Below, one piece after another: positions 17,067 through 26,048 of a stretch of DNA of 64,000 nt. The notes under the pieces are model-generated. The model did no database searches. It had not been told where the DNA came from and saw nothing but the letters and a program-made list of their open reading frames with translations. The DNA is from Haladaptatus sp. DYF46. Lineage in GTDB: Archaea > Halobacteriota > Halobacteria > Halobacteriales > Haladaptataceae. Both the position numbers and the translations under genes were made by a program. Every line of letters begins with the position of its first letter. Positions within the stretch are counted from its first letter, which is position 1. The stretch covers positions 186,001 to 250,000 of the forward strand of contig NZ_JAJFAY010000004.1 of NCBI RefSeq assembly GCF_021083305.1, in the 5' to 3' direction.

Positions 17067-17164
17067 CTGTCGGCGTTGTGATAAAGAAATACCTCGTGTA
17101 CCCCTACCCGAGGTAACCGGGAATTGACGACCATCCGATAAATGCTTTGTGTTCTCGGGCCGCG

Positions 17165-17650
17165 TCAGAGCGCGACCGTGTACACCGATTCGTCGTACTC
17201 CTCGGAACCGATTTCGACGGTTTCCTCGTCGGTTTTCTCGAACCCGAACCGCCGGTAGAACTCGATTCCCATCCCGTTTTGCGAGAGCACCATCGCCCGG
17301 ATTCGCTTCATGTTGATGTCCCGAAAGTCGCCCCGTAACCGCTCGTAAAGCGCGGTTCCGATGCCGTCGCCCCAGCGGTCCGGGTCGACGTACAGTCGGA
17401 GCAAATCGCCTTCGTCCTCGTGACAGACCGCGTGGCAGAAGCCGAGGAGTTCGTCGTCTCCCGTCGCCACGAGGAACGCCGTTCCGGGTTTCTCGACTGC
17501 CGCCGATAGCGACTCGTCCGAGTACCACGACGATACCGTCCCGTCGATGGCGTCATCGTTGACGAACGTCTCGTATGCTTCCTTCCACGAACGTCGTGCG
17601 ACGTTCCGGACCGATTCGAAATCCTCCTCGCTCGCCGGTCGTATCTCCAT
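17165..17650 (-). CDS. GNAT-family N-acetyltransferase
   Basis: A 161-residue acetyltransferase of the GNAT fold. Strand beta-1 is MEIRPASEEDFESV. The acetyl-CoA site is near LYVDPDRWGDGIGTALYERL (the R/Q-x-x-G-x-G/A motif reads WGDGIG). The C-terminal FYRRFGFEKTDEE is also typical. The donor is acetyl-CoA; the acceptor is unknown. I chose the Met opening MEIRPA because the fold begins there. It is a monocistronic gene, oriented opposite to the preceding hypothetical gene. Confidence 0.88.
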   Translation of the reverse strand: MEIRPASEEDFESVRNVARRSWKEAYETFVNDDAIDGTVSSWYSDESLSAAVEKPGTAFLVATGDDELLGFCHAVCHEDEGDLLRLYVDPDRWGDGIGTALYERLRGDFRDINMKRIRAMVLSQNGMGIEFYRRFGFEKTDEETVEIGSEEYDESVYTVAL

Positions 17651-17729
17651 TCGTCGTTCCCCCGGCAATCCGTTCAGCGTGACCGATGGTAACGGCGTTG
17701 AATCACAACCGTCGTTGCGGAAGGAAAAG

Positions 17730-18254
17730 TCAGCTTTCTTCCACTTTCGGTCGCGACTCCTCGAACACGAGTTTCGACCCGGGTTCGATTCCGACCCTGT
17801 CGGCGAATCCCTGTCGCATCTCGACGACGTATTTCGCGTCGCCGTCGCTTTGATAGCTCCGTAACTCGCTGTCGCTCGCGTTCGGTTGCGTGTCGGCGTG
17901 CGCGACGTTGAGGACCGTTCCGTTCTCCGAGACGAACACCATGTCGAGAGGGATGAGCGTGTTCTTCATCCAGAAGGACTGGACCGCCGGGTCCTCGAAG
18001 ACGAACACCATCCCGTGATTTTTCGCCAGCGATTCCCGGTACATCAGTCCACGCTCGCGTTCTCCGGCGGAGTTCGCGACTTCGAGGGTCACGGTCGTTC
18101 GATTCCCTCCGGTGACGAACGCCGCGTTGACGGTCTCCTCGACCGTCGTCGGCGTCTGTGTTCCTTGGTTTCCACCGTCGCTTCCGAACCCGCCCCCGGC
18201 ACAGCCGGCCAGCACGAGTAGACAGACGACAGAGAGGACCGCACTCACGCGCAT
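17730..18254 (-). CDS. DUF192-family lipoprotein
   Basis: A 174-residue exported protein. The signal peptide ends in a lipobox (LVLAGC, Cys near residue 18), followed by a Gly/Asp/Thr-rich linker. The DUF192 domain includes LEVANSAGERERGLMYRES, FWMKNTLIPLDMVFV and a C-terminal GIEPGSKLVFEE segment. The family is a small beta barrel of unknown function, found outside the membrane in archaea and bacteria. I chose the Met starting MRVSAVL because the longer form has a non-signal N-terminus. Confidence 0.88.
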   Translation of the reverse strand: MRVSAVLSVVCLLVLAGCAGGGFGSDGGNQGTQTPTTVEETVNAAFVTGGNRTTVTLEVANSAGERERGLMYRESLAKNHGMVFVFEDPAVQSFWMKNTLIPLDMVFVSENGTVLNVAHADTQPNASDSELRSYQSDGDAKYVVEMRQGFADRVGIEPGSKLVFEESRPKVEES

Positions 18255-18330
18255 GCCTCTCGAAACGGGCGCGACCGACAAAAGTTCGTGGTGTGGAGGG
18301 GACTTGTCCCGCCCGGTTCCGCCTCTCGGT

Positions 18331-19086
18331 TCAGTTCCCGGTCTCGTCCTTCTGCACCGTCTCCTCGCCGATGAAGCGGGGGCGCTCTTCGAGCGCGAGG
18401 AAGTTGTTCACGTCCTCGCGGGCTTCCTTTGCCTTTCCTTTCTCGGGGTCGTAATCGCGGCTGCCCTCGCTGCCGAGGGCGTCGTGGAGCGCGTCCAAGT
18501 CCTCGAAGTACAGCTCCGCGATGCCGTCGAACTCTGCGTTTTCGGGGTCGGTCGGGAGGACGGTGTCGTATTTGACGACGCCCTCGATTTCGCGGGCGAT
18601 GGGTGTGTGGTTGTTCTGCCAGTGGTCCACGAACTCATCGTGGGTCATTCCCTCCTTGCGGACGAGGAAGGCGGAGTGTTTGTACAGGCCATCCGTCTGG
18701 CCGCCGACCTCGTCCTCGCGGTCGGTGCCTCGCGCTGCGGTTTCGTCCTTCTGGGTGACGATTTCGCCGATGAACCGGGGACGCTTTTCGAGTGCGAGGA
18801 AGTTATCTACGTCTTCGCGGGCTTCCTTCGCTTTCCCCTTCTCGGGGTCGTAGTCGCGGCTTCCCTCGCTGCCGAGGGCGTCGTGGAGCGCGTCTATGTC
18901 CTCGAAGTACAGTTCGGCGAGGCCGTCGAACTCCGCGGCCTCGGGCGTCACCGGAAGCACGGTGCTGTATTTGACCACGCCCTCGATGTCACGGGTGATT
19001 TTCGTGTGGTTGTTCTGCCAATACTCCACGAATTCCTCGTGGCTCATGTCGTCCTTGCGGACCAACAGGGCGACGTGCTTGTACAT
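18331..19086 (-). CDS. tandem-EthD-domain protein
   Basis: A 251-residue protein made of two nearly identical EthD-like (dimeric alpha/beta-barrel) domains, about residues 1-115 and 134-248. Each has the order YKHxALLVRK, HxEFVEYWQNNH, EGVVKY, YFED, DALHDALGSEG and a final NFLALE-RPRFIGE segment. EthD-type domains bind small hydrophobic molecules or assist oxidation; the substrate here is unknown. The high DNA similarity of the halves suggests recent duplication. I chose ATG 19086, where the first domain begins. It is divergent from the M24 gene across a hairpin-rich gap. Confidence 0.85.
   Translation of the reverse strand: MYKHVALLVRKDDMSHEEFVEYWQNNHTKITRDIEGVVKYSTVLPVTPEAAEFDGLAELYFEDIDALHDALGSEGSRDYDPEKGKAKEAREDVDNFLALEKRPRFIGEIVTQKDETAARGTDREDEVGGQTDGLYKHSAFLVRKEGMTHDEFVDHWQNNHTPIAREIEGVVKYDTVLPTDPENAEFDGIAELYFEDLDALHDALGSEGSRDYDPEKGKAKEAREDVNNFLALEERPRFIGEETVQKDETGN
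18365..18930 (-). repeat. internal DNA duplication of the EthD coding unit
   Basis: The segment around 18365-18530 matches 18769-18930 closely at the DNA level, with long identical runs around the region encoding DALHDALGSEGSRDYDPEKG. The differences are mostly at third positions. Confidence 0.6.
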
Positions 19087-19140
19087 CTCGTTCGAGGCCA
19101 CAGTCCGTGCTGTGATAAATGACGCGAAGCGTGTCGCCTC

Positions 19141-19212
19141 GGACGATTTTCGTCCGGGTTCAACACCATCGTTTCCGGTGTTCGGCCCCTCGCTTCGGAC
19201 GATTTTGTCCGA
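19141..19212. repeat. cluster of three short inverted repeats in the divergent EthD/M24 gap
   Basis: Stems are GGACG/CGTCC (19141-19155), AACACC/GGTGTT (19162-19182) and TCGGAC/GTCCGA (19195-19212). The motif CGGACGATTTT appears twice, and CGGACGATT once more near 19256. They lie between the EthD start (19086) and the M24 start (19301), so they may be operators or a decayed repeat element. Confidence 0.45.
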
Positions 19213-19300
19213 CGCGATTGGACACGGACTATCCACCCCGGAATAATCTATCACGGACGATTCGGGAAATTACATAACGTCGCTCCGTGTACGGTTTCGC

Positions 19301-20575
19301 ATGGGGTTCTATCAACGCGATTTCATGGAAGGGACGCGCGGAACGATGAGCGTCGATTGGGAGGAGCGAATCGACATGCAGCGCATGCGCGAGGAGCGCA
19401 AGGAACGCGCCCTCACCCGGATGCGCGAGGCGGGATTGGGGAGCATGCTCCTCATCAACGACCCGAACGTGCGCTACGTGACGGGCCTCGCCATGACGGG
19501 CGGGTCCGGCGCTGACCACTACACCCTGTTGACCGAGGACGGCGACATCGTCCACTGGGATACGGCGGACCACGCGAGCAACCAGAAGTTCAACTGCCCG
19601 TGGATTTCGGACATCCGGTACGCCTGCCCCGGACTCGGAAACGTCCCACGCGCGTCGGGACGCGACTCGGCCCGCGGTTGGCTGAAGGACAGGATGGCGG
19701 GACTCGTGTACGAGGCGATGGAGGAGTACGGCGTGGCCAAGGAGCCCATGGGCATCGACATCGGTAACGCTCCGCTCATCTCGAAGTTCGAGGACCGCGG
19801 CGTGGACGTTCGGACGGAGGAATGTGCGGAGGTCATGGAGAGCGCCCGCAAGGTCAAGACGCGCGACGAAATCGAATGTCTGCGAATGGTCGCCGCGCTC
19901 TGTGAGGCCGGCTTCCAGCGCATCACGGAAACAGCGAAACCCGGCGTCCGCGAGTCCGAGGTTTGGGGCGAAGCCAGCAGCAAGCTTTGGAGCCTCGGCG
20001 CGATGGTGCAGGGCGGCTACGTCACCTCCGGGCCGAACACGTGGCCGAAACACCAAGCCAACACCACGGACCGCATCATCCGCCCCGGCGACATCGTGTA
20101 CGCCGACTTCTACAACATCGGTTTCATGGGTTATCGCTCCTGTTACTACCGGACCTTCAGCATGGGCGAACCCACACAAGCCCAACAGGATGCCTACGAA
20201 ACCGCCCGCGACAACCTCTACGACGTGCTGGAGCGCATCGAACCCGGCGCGACGACGGACGAAATCTGTCGGGGCTTCCCCGACATGGAGGGCGAACACG
20301 CCGACTGGTACGACGCCACCGACCACTGGCAGATGACGACCAACCACTGGGCGCACGGCCTCGGACTGCAACTGTACGAAGTCCCGCTCATATGGCGTGG
20401 TATCTCGCCGGACCACCCCATCGAAATCGAGGAGGGCATGACCATGGCTGTCGAGACGATGGAACCCGCGGACCGGCAGGGCGTCCGCGTCGAGGAGATG
20501 GTCGTCGTCCGCGAGAACGGCGTCGAGATCCTGAGCCAGTGGCCCGTCGAGGAAATCACGCGAATCGATTACTGA
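19301..20575 (+). CDS. M24-family metallohydrolase (Xaa-Pro peptidase / creatinase / DddP fold), altered metal site
   Basis: A 424-residue pita-bread-fold protein. The N-terminal domain covers residues 1-175 (LLINDPNVRYVTG near 50). The C-terminal catalytic domain has H352 (WAHGLGLQ), E385 (MAVETME) and E398 (RVEEMVV), as in M24 enzymes. The two-Asp segment is unusual: D269 is present (YADF), but the position of the second Asp, normally in a GYxSD-type motif, reads GYRSCYYRTF with C281. In the DMSP lyase DddP the same segment has three Asp. The enzyme could be an aminopeptidase-like, creatinase-like or lyase-like member, or inactive. The start at 19301 is plausible but MSVDW at residue 16 is an alternative. 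Confidence 0.8.
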   Translation: MGFYQRDFMEGTRGTMSVDWEERIDMQRMREERKERALTRMREAGLGSMLLINDPNVRYVTGLAMTGGSGADHYTLLTEDGDIVHWDTADHASNQKFNCPWISDIRYACPGLGNVPRASGRDSARGWLKDRMAGLVYEAMEEYGVAKEPMGIDIGNAPLISKFEDRGVDVRTEECAEVMESARKVKTRDEIECLRMVAALCEAGFQRITETAKPGVRESEVWGEASSKLWSLGAMVQGGYVTSGPNTWPKHQANTTDRIIRPGDIVYADFYNIGFMGYRSCYYRTFSMGEPTQAQQDAYETARDNLYDVLERIEPGATTDEICRGFPDMEGEHADWYDATDHWQMTTNHWAHGLGLQLYEVPLIWRGISPDHPIEIEEGMTMAVETMEPADRQGVRVEEMVVVRENGVEILSQWPVEEITRIDY

Positions 20576-20631
20576 GTCGAACCGAGTCGAGAGAACGTTT
20601 TTCTCTCCCTATCGTTTCGTTCAGTCCTCAG

Positions 20632-21576
20632 TCAGTCGGCCTTCGAAGATTCAGTCCTTCCAGCGGCGTGTCCATCGACGTAGCCACGTATCCCTCCGAC
20701 GACCCGCGGCCACTTCACGAGCAGGAAGCCACAGAGGATGGCGAGGAAGCCGCCGCCCGTCGTGACGGTGAGTCCTTCTCCGAGGACGACCCACCCGAAG
20801 ACGGCGGCGAAGGGTGGAATGACGTACTCGATGAGTCCCATCTCTATCGGGCCGAGTCGGTGGAGGAGGCGGAAGTAGACGAGGAACCCCAGCGCGCCGG
20901 GAACGACGGCGAGGTAGAGCACCCACGCGAACGAACTCGTCGTCGGCGTGGCGGCGGCGAACCCCTGCCCCGGAACGACGAACGCCGCGGCGTCGAGCGC
21001 GAGCGCGCCCACCGCGAGCATCCACGCTTGGAGGGAAAGCCCGGAGAGTCCGGCCTTGCGCTCGTCGGTGAAGACGGCCCCGACGACCCACGCGACGGCG
21101 GACCCGAGGACGAACCAGACGCCGATATCGCTGAGGAAGCTCCCCGCGCTCGGGTTGGCGATGAGGACCACCCCGACGAATCCGAAGAGGACGCCGACCG
21201 CTCCTCGTGCGGAGATGGACTCCTCCGGGCGGAACGCCGAGGTGACGACGGGCGTGAGGACCGGAACCAGACCGAGAAGGGTCGACGCGACGGCGCTCGT
21301 GACGTACTCCTGCCCGGCGAAGAGGAGCGCGTGGTGGAGGCCGATATTGAAGGTGCCGCCGACGAGGATGGGCGTCCAGTCCCCCCACCCGCGCGGTCGG
21401 AGTGAGCGCCCGGACGTGGCCGCGACGGCGAGAAGGATTAACGCGGCCACATCGAAGCGGACGGCACCGAGGAGTATCGGCGGAAATCCGGTGAGTGCGG
21501 CCTTCGTCGCGGGGAACGCGGTCCCCCACGCGGTGGCGAGCGCGAGATAGAGAACGACGTCGCGACGGGTGGCCAT
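20632..21576 (-). CDS. EamA/DMT-family transporter
   Basis: A 314-residue membrane protein with ten predicted helices in two EamA repeats. The first repeat starts at VVLYLALATAWGTAFPATK. The second includes WVVGAVFTDER and PFAAVFGWVVLGEGLT, the end phrase common in EamA carriers. Members export metabolites or amino acids in drug/metabolite transporter fashion; the substrate is unknown. I chose ATG 21576; MSVMATRRD at 21585 is an alternative only nine bases away. It is convergent with the M24 gene. Confidence 0.88.
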   Translation of the reverse strand: MATRRDVVLYLALATAWGTAFPATKAALTGFPPILLGAVRFDVAALILLAVAATSGRSLRPRGWGDWTPILVGGTFNIGLHHALLFAGQEYVTSAVASTLLGLVPVLTPVVTSAFRPEESISARGAVGVLFGFVGVVLIANPSAGSFLSDIGVWFVLGSAVAWVVGAVFTDERKAGLSGLSLQAWMLAVGALALDAAAFVVPGQGFAAATPTTSSFAWVLYLAVVPGALGFLVYFRLLHRLGPIEMGLIEYVIPPFAAVFGWVVLGEGLTVTTGGGFLAILCGFLLVKWPRVVGGIRGYVDGHAAGRTESSKAD

Positions 21577-21770
21577 TACCGACATCTTGTCGGTGGCCCT
21601 TAGGTGGGTTTCGATACGAAACGCGAATTCGACGAATCGTTCCTGTTCTTGGGCGTGATTCGGTGGAAAACCCGGCTGCTCGAAATCGAGCCCTTTCGTC
21701 GAATCGTCCGCTCTCACTCCCGGTTCCCCATCACGAACCATTACGTTCCCGCGAACGAAATCCACCCAAC

Positions 21771-22364
21771 ATGAGCACGCCGGAGTACCGCGAGCAGGTG
21801 GAGGCCGCCTATCCCGAACTCCAGTCCATCGAGAGCGACGGGTTGCGCGAGAAAGTCGTCGAGGCGTGGGTGTTGGCCCTCGAACGTGGTGGATGGAAGG
21901 ACATCGAGGATATCCCCTACGCGTGGAACATCCACGAGAAGACCAACGTGGAGCACGTTCGCGGCGTGACGCGTATCGCCATGCGCTCGGCCGAAGAACA
22001 GCGCGAGTTCCACGGTGCCGACCCGGACGAGGATACAATCATCGCCGCGTGTCTGCTTCACGACGTCGGAAAGTGCTACGAGTACGTGGATTTCGCCGAG
22101 GAAGATCAGTTGCTCGACCCCAACCCGACGTACGCCACGGAGGAGATCCCCCACTCCCTGTCGGGGTACGCGCTAGCCCACGAGGTGGGCTGTCCGATCT
22201 CGGTCCAGCGCGCGATTCCCCACTTCCTCGGCGAGGTTCCGACGCGCACGCTGGAAGCCGAACTCGTCAAGAGCGCGAACTCGGCGAGTTCGAACGCCAT
22301 CACGCAGTCCGCGATGGGCATCACGCTACAGGAGTGGGTGGAGAAGTACAGCCAGACGCAGTGA
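21771..22364 (+). CDS. HD-domain phosphohydrolase-like protein
   Basis: A 197-residue protein with an HD metal-binding core. The first His is in TNVEHVRGVTRIAMRS, the HD pair in AACLLHDVGKCYEYVD, and later His residues in PHSLSGYALAHEVG may complete the site. HD proteins hydrolyse phosphate esters such as nucleotides or cyclic nucleotides; the substrate is unknown. ATG 21771 is the family-like start (MSTPEYREQVEAAY). It is divergent from the EamA transporter, with about 190 bp between starts. Confidence 0.85.
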   Translation: MSTPEYREQVEAAYPELQSIESDGLREKVVEAWVLALERGGWKDIEDIPYAWNIHEKTNVEHVRGVTRIAMRSAEEQREFHGADPDEDTIIAACLLHDVGKCYEYVDFAEEDQLLDPNPTYATEEIPHSLSGYALAHEVGCPISVQRAIPHFLGEVPTRTLEAELVKSANSASSNAITQSAMGITLQEWVEKYSQTQ

Positions 22365-22383
22365 AGTCCGGAAATCCCCCGAG

Positions 22384-23076
22384 TTAGAGCCACTGTCGGC
22401 GAGACGAGACGATGTCGACGCCGGGACTGTAGTAACAGACCGGGTCCCCGTCCGGGTGGGCGAAGTTGTTTGCGCGGAAAATCTCGTTCACCCCGAATTC
22501 GACCGTCGCCGGACGGAGCGACCACACGTCGTGGTCCACGTTCGCGTACCCGATTTTCCCATCCCTCCCGCCGACGTAGAACCGATAGCGCGCGGTGAGG
22601 AACGCGGCCAGCGATTCCGGGGCAGCGTCGAGTCGCCCGCCGGTCGGTTCGTAGCGCGTGTCGAACCGCAGCGGTTGGTCGCCGGGATGGGCGCGACGGC
22701 TTCGAAAGCGAACCGTTCCGTCCCGTTCGGCCATTTCGATGTTCGCGTTGTAGTACGGCAGTCCGAAGGCGAGACGGGCGGCGAGAACGGACAGCGGGCC
22801 GTCCGCTTCGAGGCTGTAGAAGAACACGGCGGGGCGGTCCTCCCCCGGCACCGTGACGTAGGTTCGGAGGTTGAGTTCGGGGAGGTCCACCCCGACGCTG
22901 GCGGGCAGTCCCTGCGGACGCACCGCGACGTTCGTGAAGGGGACGACGCTGAGCCACGCCTTCCCGTCGTACGTATCGACCTGAAGCCCCTCTGGAAGTC
23001 CCCTCTCCACGATTTCCGGTTCGACCGGCCAGTTGGCGAACAGCAGTCGTCGCCACCCCATCTCGATACCGAGCAT
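22384..23076 (-). CDS. DUF2071 (YqjF-like) family protein
   Basis: A 230-residue soluble protein of the DUF2071 family, beta-rich with a ligand-binding-like fold. It opens with MGWRRLLFANWPVEPEIVE and contains AWLSVVPFTN, LPELNLRTYV and FYSLEADGPLSVLAARL, all typical of the family. Function is unknown. I chose the Met at 23076 (MLGIEMGWRR) because the earlier nine residues are not family-like. A block of 24-nt tandem repeats lies just upstream. Confidence 0.87.
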   Translation of the reverse strand: MLGIEMGWRRLLFANWPVEPEIVERGLPEGLQVDTYDGKAWLSVVPFTNVAVRPQGLPASVGVDLPELNLRTYVTVPGEDRPAVFFYSLEADGPLSVLAARLAFGLPYYNANIEMAERDGTVRFRSRRAHPGDQPLRFDTRYEPTGGRLDAAPESLAAFLTARYRFYVGGRDGKIGYANVDHDVWSLRPATVEFGVNEIFRANNFAHPDGDPVCYYSPGVDIVSSRRQWL

Positions 23077-23113
23077 TGGGAAGTGATTGGAAGCGGCCGC
23101 CAAAAGCAGTTCC

Positions 23114-23186
23114 GTCGTCCAATTGTCCCCTCAGACCGACGTCCAATACCTCCGTTCAGACCGACGTCCGATTGTCCTCTCAGACC
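23114..23186. repeat. three tandem 24/25-nt repeats
   Basis: Three copies of a unit like GACGTCCRATTGTCC + CTCAGACC lie head to tail at 23114-23137, 23138-23162 and 23163-23186. The outer copies are most alike and the middle one is degenerate. The last copy overlaps the 3' end of the epimerase gene, so the array may have grown by duplication of its stop-codon region. Confidence 0.7.
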
Positions 23187-24145
23187 GTCTCCAACCCGTT
23201 CTCCTCCCGGAGCACGTTGATGTACGAGCGGAACCCGCTCTCCAGGTCGTAGCGCGGTTCGTAGCCCATATCCTCCTGAATCGCGGTCATGTCGAGCTTC
23301 TGGGTCCACGGGAGTTCGCCCTCGTCGGAGACTTCGAGGTCGGCGTCGGGCATGATTTTCTCGACCGTCTCGGCGGCCTCCCGAATCGTCGCCACGGTGC
23401 CCCGCACGTTGTAGACGCGTTGGTTCAGGTCCTCGTCCGGCGTGAACGCCGCGCGGCGGAACGCCTGTGCGATGTCCTCCACGTGCTGCCAGTCGATGAC
23501 TTGGTCGCCGTACTCGACGCTGAACGGTTCGCCGAGCGCGGGCTTTTCGATGATGTTCGCGAGGAACGCCGAACCACCGGTTTCGCGGTACGGACCGTAG
23601 GCGACGGTCGGACGCAGTGCGACGTGCGACAGGTCGTGGTCCTCGAAGTACACCTTCGCCTGATGTTCGTTGAACTCCTTGCTCGCGCCGTAGAGCGTGT
23701 CGGGGTACACGAGGTCGTCCTCCGTCACCCACCCGTCGTCGTAGTTCGCGGGTGGAGCGAACACGGCCGCGCTGGACGCCCACGCCACGCGCTCCACTTG
23801 GTCGGCGAACGTGCGCGCCGCCTCGAAGATGGTGTTCGTGCCGCGTACGTTCACGTCGATGGCGAGGCGCGGGTTCTCGCGCGCCGTCGTCGTGAGGAGG
23901 GCGGCGAGGTGGACGATTCGCGTGGTTCCCGTCTCACGAATCGCGCGATACACGTCCGTCGAGTCGGTGATGTCGCCCCGTCGTACCTCGACGTCGTCCG
24001 CGATGCCGAGTTTCTCCAAAATACGCGTGTCCGTCGAGAGGTCGTAGGCGACCACGTCGTGGCCGTGGTCGAGCAGTTCCTTCGCCGTGTACGACCCGAT
24101 GAAGCCTGTCCCGCCAGTGACGAGCACCGTCTCGCTTTGCGCCAT
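23180..24145 (-). CDS. NAD-dependent epimerase/dehydratase (extended SDR)
   Basis: A 321-residue extended short-chain dehydrogenase/reductase. The NAD site is VTGGTGFIGSYTAKEL at the N-terminus, followed by HLAALLTTTARENP. The catalytic segment contains ASSAAVF and YGASKEFNE (the Tyr and Lys of YxxxK). Family members act on nucleotide sugars or related compounds; the substrate cannot be named. Length is normal. The gene ends inside the tandem-repeat array and starts 67 nt downstream of the ThDP enzyme gene end, on the same strand. Confidence 0.88.
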   Translation of the reverse strand: MAQSETVLVTGGTGFIGSYTAKELLDHGHDVVAYDLSTDTRILEKLGIADDVEVRRGDITDSTDVYRAIRETGTTRIVHLAALLTTTARENPRLAIDVNVRGTNTIFEAARTFADQVERVAWASSAAVFAPPANYDDGWVTEDDLVYPDTLYGASKEFNEHQAKVYFEDHDLSHVALRPTVAYGPYRETGGSAFLANIIEKPALGEPFSVEYGDQVIDWQHVEDIAQAFRRAAFTPDEDLNQRVYNVRGTVATIREAAETVEKIMPDADLEVSDEGELPWTQKLDMTAIQEDMGYEPRYDLESGFRSYINVLREENGLETV

Positions 24146-24212
24146 GATTTGGCATCTCGTGGCGGCAGGAAAAGGCTTTCTTCCTGTTTTTTCGTGACGG
24201 GCTTGAATCGGG

Positions 24213-25934
24213 TTACTCGTGTAGCCCGCCGGTTTCGGCGTAGAACGACGATTCTAGCTGTTCGGCCATGTCCTCCTCGCGGTCGATTCGCGTGTCGATG
24301 ACGAAGGGAACGTCGCTCTCCTTCCCCGCTCGAAGCGCGTCGGCGAGTTCGTCGGGCGTCGTCGCCCGCGTTCCGTCCGCGCCGAATCCCTCGGCGACTT
24401 TCACGAAGTCGGTGTCGTGGAACTCGACGCCCGCGATGTCGCCGTCCTCCTCTTGCATCTGGCGAACCATGCCGAGACTGGTGTCGTTCAACACGACGAA
24501 CGTCGGCGCGACGCCGTTCTCGACGGCGATTTCGACGCTCGTCATGGTCATCGTAAAGCCGCCGTCGCCCGCGACGCCGATGACGTCCTTGTCGGTGGAG
24601 ATGGCGGCGCTGACCGCGGCGGGTGCGGACCACCCCATCCCGCCGACGCCGCCCGACCCGAAGTACGTTCGGACGGCGGGCGTCTGGAGGTAGTTCAACA
24701 ACCAGAAGCGGTTGTTGCCCGAGTCGGCCGTGACGATGGTGTCCCCGTCCACCATCGCCTCGATTTCCTTGACCGCGCGTTGGGGTTTGATGGGCGATGC
24801 GTCGCGCTCGCATTTCTCGGTGAAAAACGACTCGCGGGCGGTTTCGGCCCGTTCGCGCGCCCAGTCGTTGTCGGCGCTTCCGCCGTCCAAAAGCGCCCGG
24901 AGGCTCTCCTTCGCGTCGCCGATGAGTCCCACGTCGGCGGGGTACACCCACCCGGCGTTTCGGGTGTCGATGTCGGCGTGAATTATGGTCTGTTCGTCCG
25001 GACGGATGAACGAGGGTGCCTGCCAGTTGGTATCCATCGGGTTCATCCGGCATCCGACGACGAGCAGGGTGTCGGCTTCGCTGACGACCTGGTTCGCCCC
25101 TTCGTGACCGAACGAGCCGATGACGCCCGCCGCGAGGTCGTGCGTCTCGGGAATCGTGGATTTACCGAGGTAGGAGGTCGTCACGACGGCGTCGTAAGCT
25201 TCCGCGACAGCTTGCAGCTCGTCGTACGCGCCCGCCGAGTGAACGCCGTTTCCGGCGACGATGACGGGACGCTCCGCGGCTTCGAGCGCATCGACCGCCG
25301 TGCTCACGTCCCGGTCGGTCGGTTTGGAATCCCAGTTTCGGACCTGCTCCTCGCTGTCCCACACGGGCGGCATCGGATTCTCGGGGACCGTCCCCGTTAT
25401 CGCGCTCCCGTCGAGGATGACGGCGGTCGGTCCCGCCCGCCCCGCCGTCGAGTGTTTGAACGCTAATTGAACGCTTCGTACGGTTTCGGTCGGCGTGCGC
25501 GGGAACCAGTGTTCCTTGGTCACGCCGTCGAGAATCTTCGGGAGCGAGAGGCCGCCGTAGTCGCCGCGCGACTGCTGGTACGGGGCGAGCGTCGAGTAGT
25601 CGCCGCGCTCGCTCGCCTCCGTCAGGACGACCATCGGCGAGGAGGCGAGTCGCGCCTCCATCTGGCCGATGACGCCGAGGCTCCCTATCCACGGTCCTTG
25701 TCCGGCCAGCACCGCGGGTTTGCCGTGGAGTCGGCCGTACATCTCGGCCATCACGCTCCCCTCGCGTTCGTCGCGCGGGCGAACCACGTCCACGCTCGAT
25801 TCCGGGAGGTCGTCGAGGAGTTCGATGACGCGTCCGCCCGGATAACCGAACACGTACTCCACGCCCAGCGATTCGAGGACCGAAACCAGCGCCTCGCTCG
25901 TCGTCTCCCCCTCGCCGTCGTCAACGCCTGTCAT
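24213..25934 (-). CDS. thiamine-diphosphate-dependent enzyme, acetolactate-synthase-like
   Basis: A 573-residue three-domain ThDP enzyme. The N-terminal PYR domain has YVFGYPGGRVIELLD and the catalytic Glu region RPRDEREGSVMAE. A central domain with GNGVHSAG follows. The C-terminal PP domain has the ThDP motif GDGGFTMTMT ending in VLNDTS. This layout fits acetolactate synthase, sulfoacetaldehyde acetyltransferase, oxalyl-CoA decarboxylase and relatives. No ilvN or other branched-chain genes are nearby, so ilvB is not certain. I chose ATG 25934 because the 16 upstream residues are non-homologous. Confidence 0.85.
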   Translation of the reverse strand: MTGVDDGEGETTSEALVSVLESLGVEYVFGYPGGRVIELLDDLPESSVDVVRPRDEREGSVMAEMYGRLHGKPAVLAGQGPWIGSLGVIGQMEARLASSPMVVLTEASERGDYSTLAPYQQSRGDYGGLSLPKILDGVTKEHWFPRTPTETVRSVQLAFKHSTAGRAGPTAVILDGSAITGTVPENPMPPVWDSEEQVRNWDSKPTDRDVSTAVDALEAAERPVIVAGNGVHSAGAYDELQAVAEAYDAVVTTSYLGKSTIPETHDLAAGVIGSFGHEGANQVVSEADTLLVVGCRMNPMDTNWQAPSFIRPDEQTIIHADIDTRNAGWVYPADVGLIGDAKESLRALLDGGSADNDWARERAETARESFFTEKCERDASPIKPQRAVKEIEAMVDGDTIVTADSGNNRFWLLNYLQTPAVRTYFGSGGVGGMGWSAPAAVSAAISTDKDVIGVAGDGGFTMTMTSVEIAVENGVAPTFVVLNDTSLGMVRQMQEEDGDIAGVEFHDTDFVKVAEGFGADGTRATTPDELADALRAGKESDVPFVIDTRIDREEDMAEQLESSFYAETGGLHE

Positions 25935-26048
25935 GTCACCGGAAGCCACCCGCTCTCGTCCCTTGGTTCTGTCGATTATCACGGTCGAAGATGCAATATC
26001 TCGCTTCGGGCACGAGTTCTGATTTCCGCACCGATAGGTTGGTGGGGG

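Noticed and set aside
23114-23186. CRISPR array
   Set aside because: Units abut without spacers, only three copies exist, and no cas gene is near.
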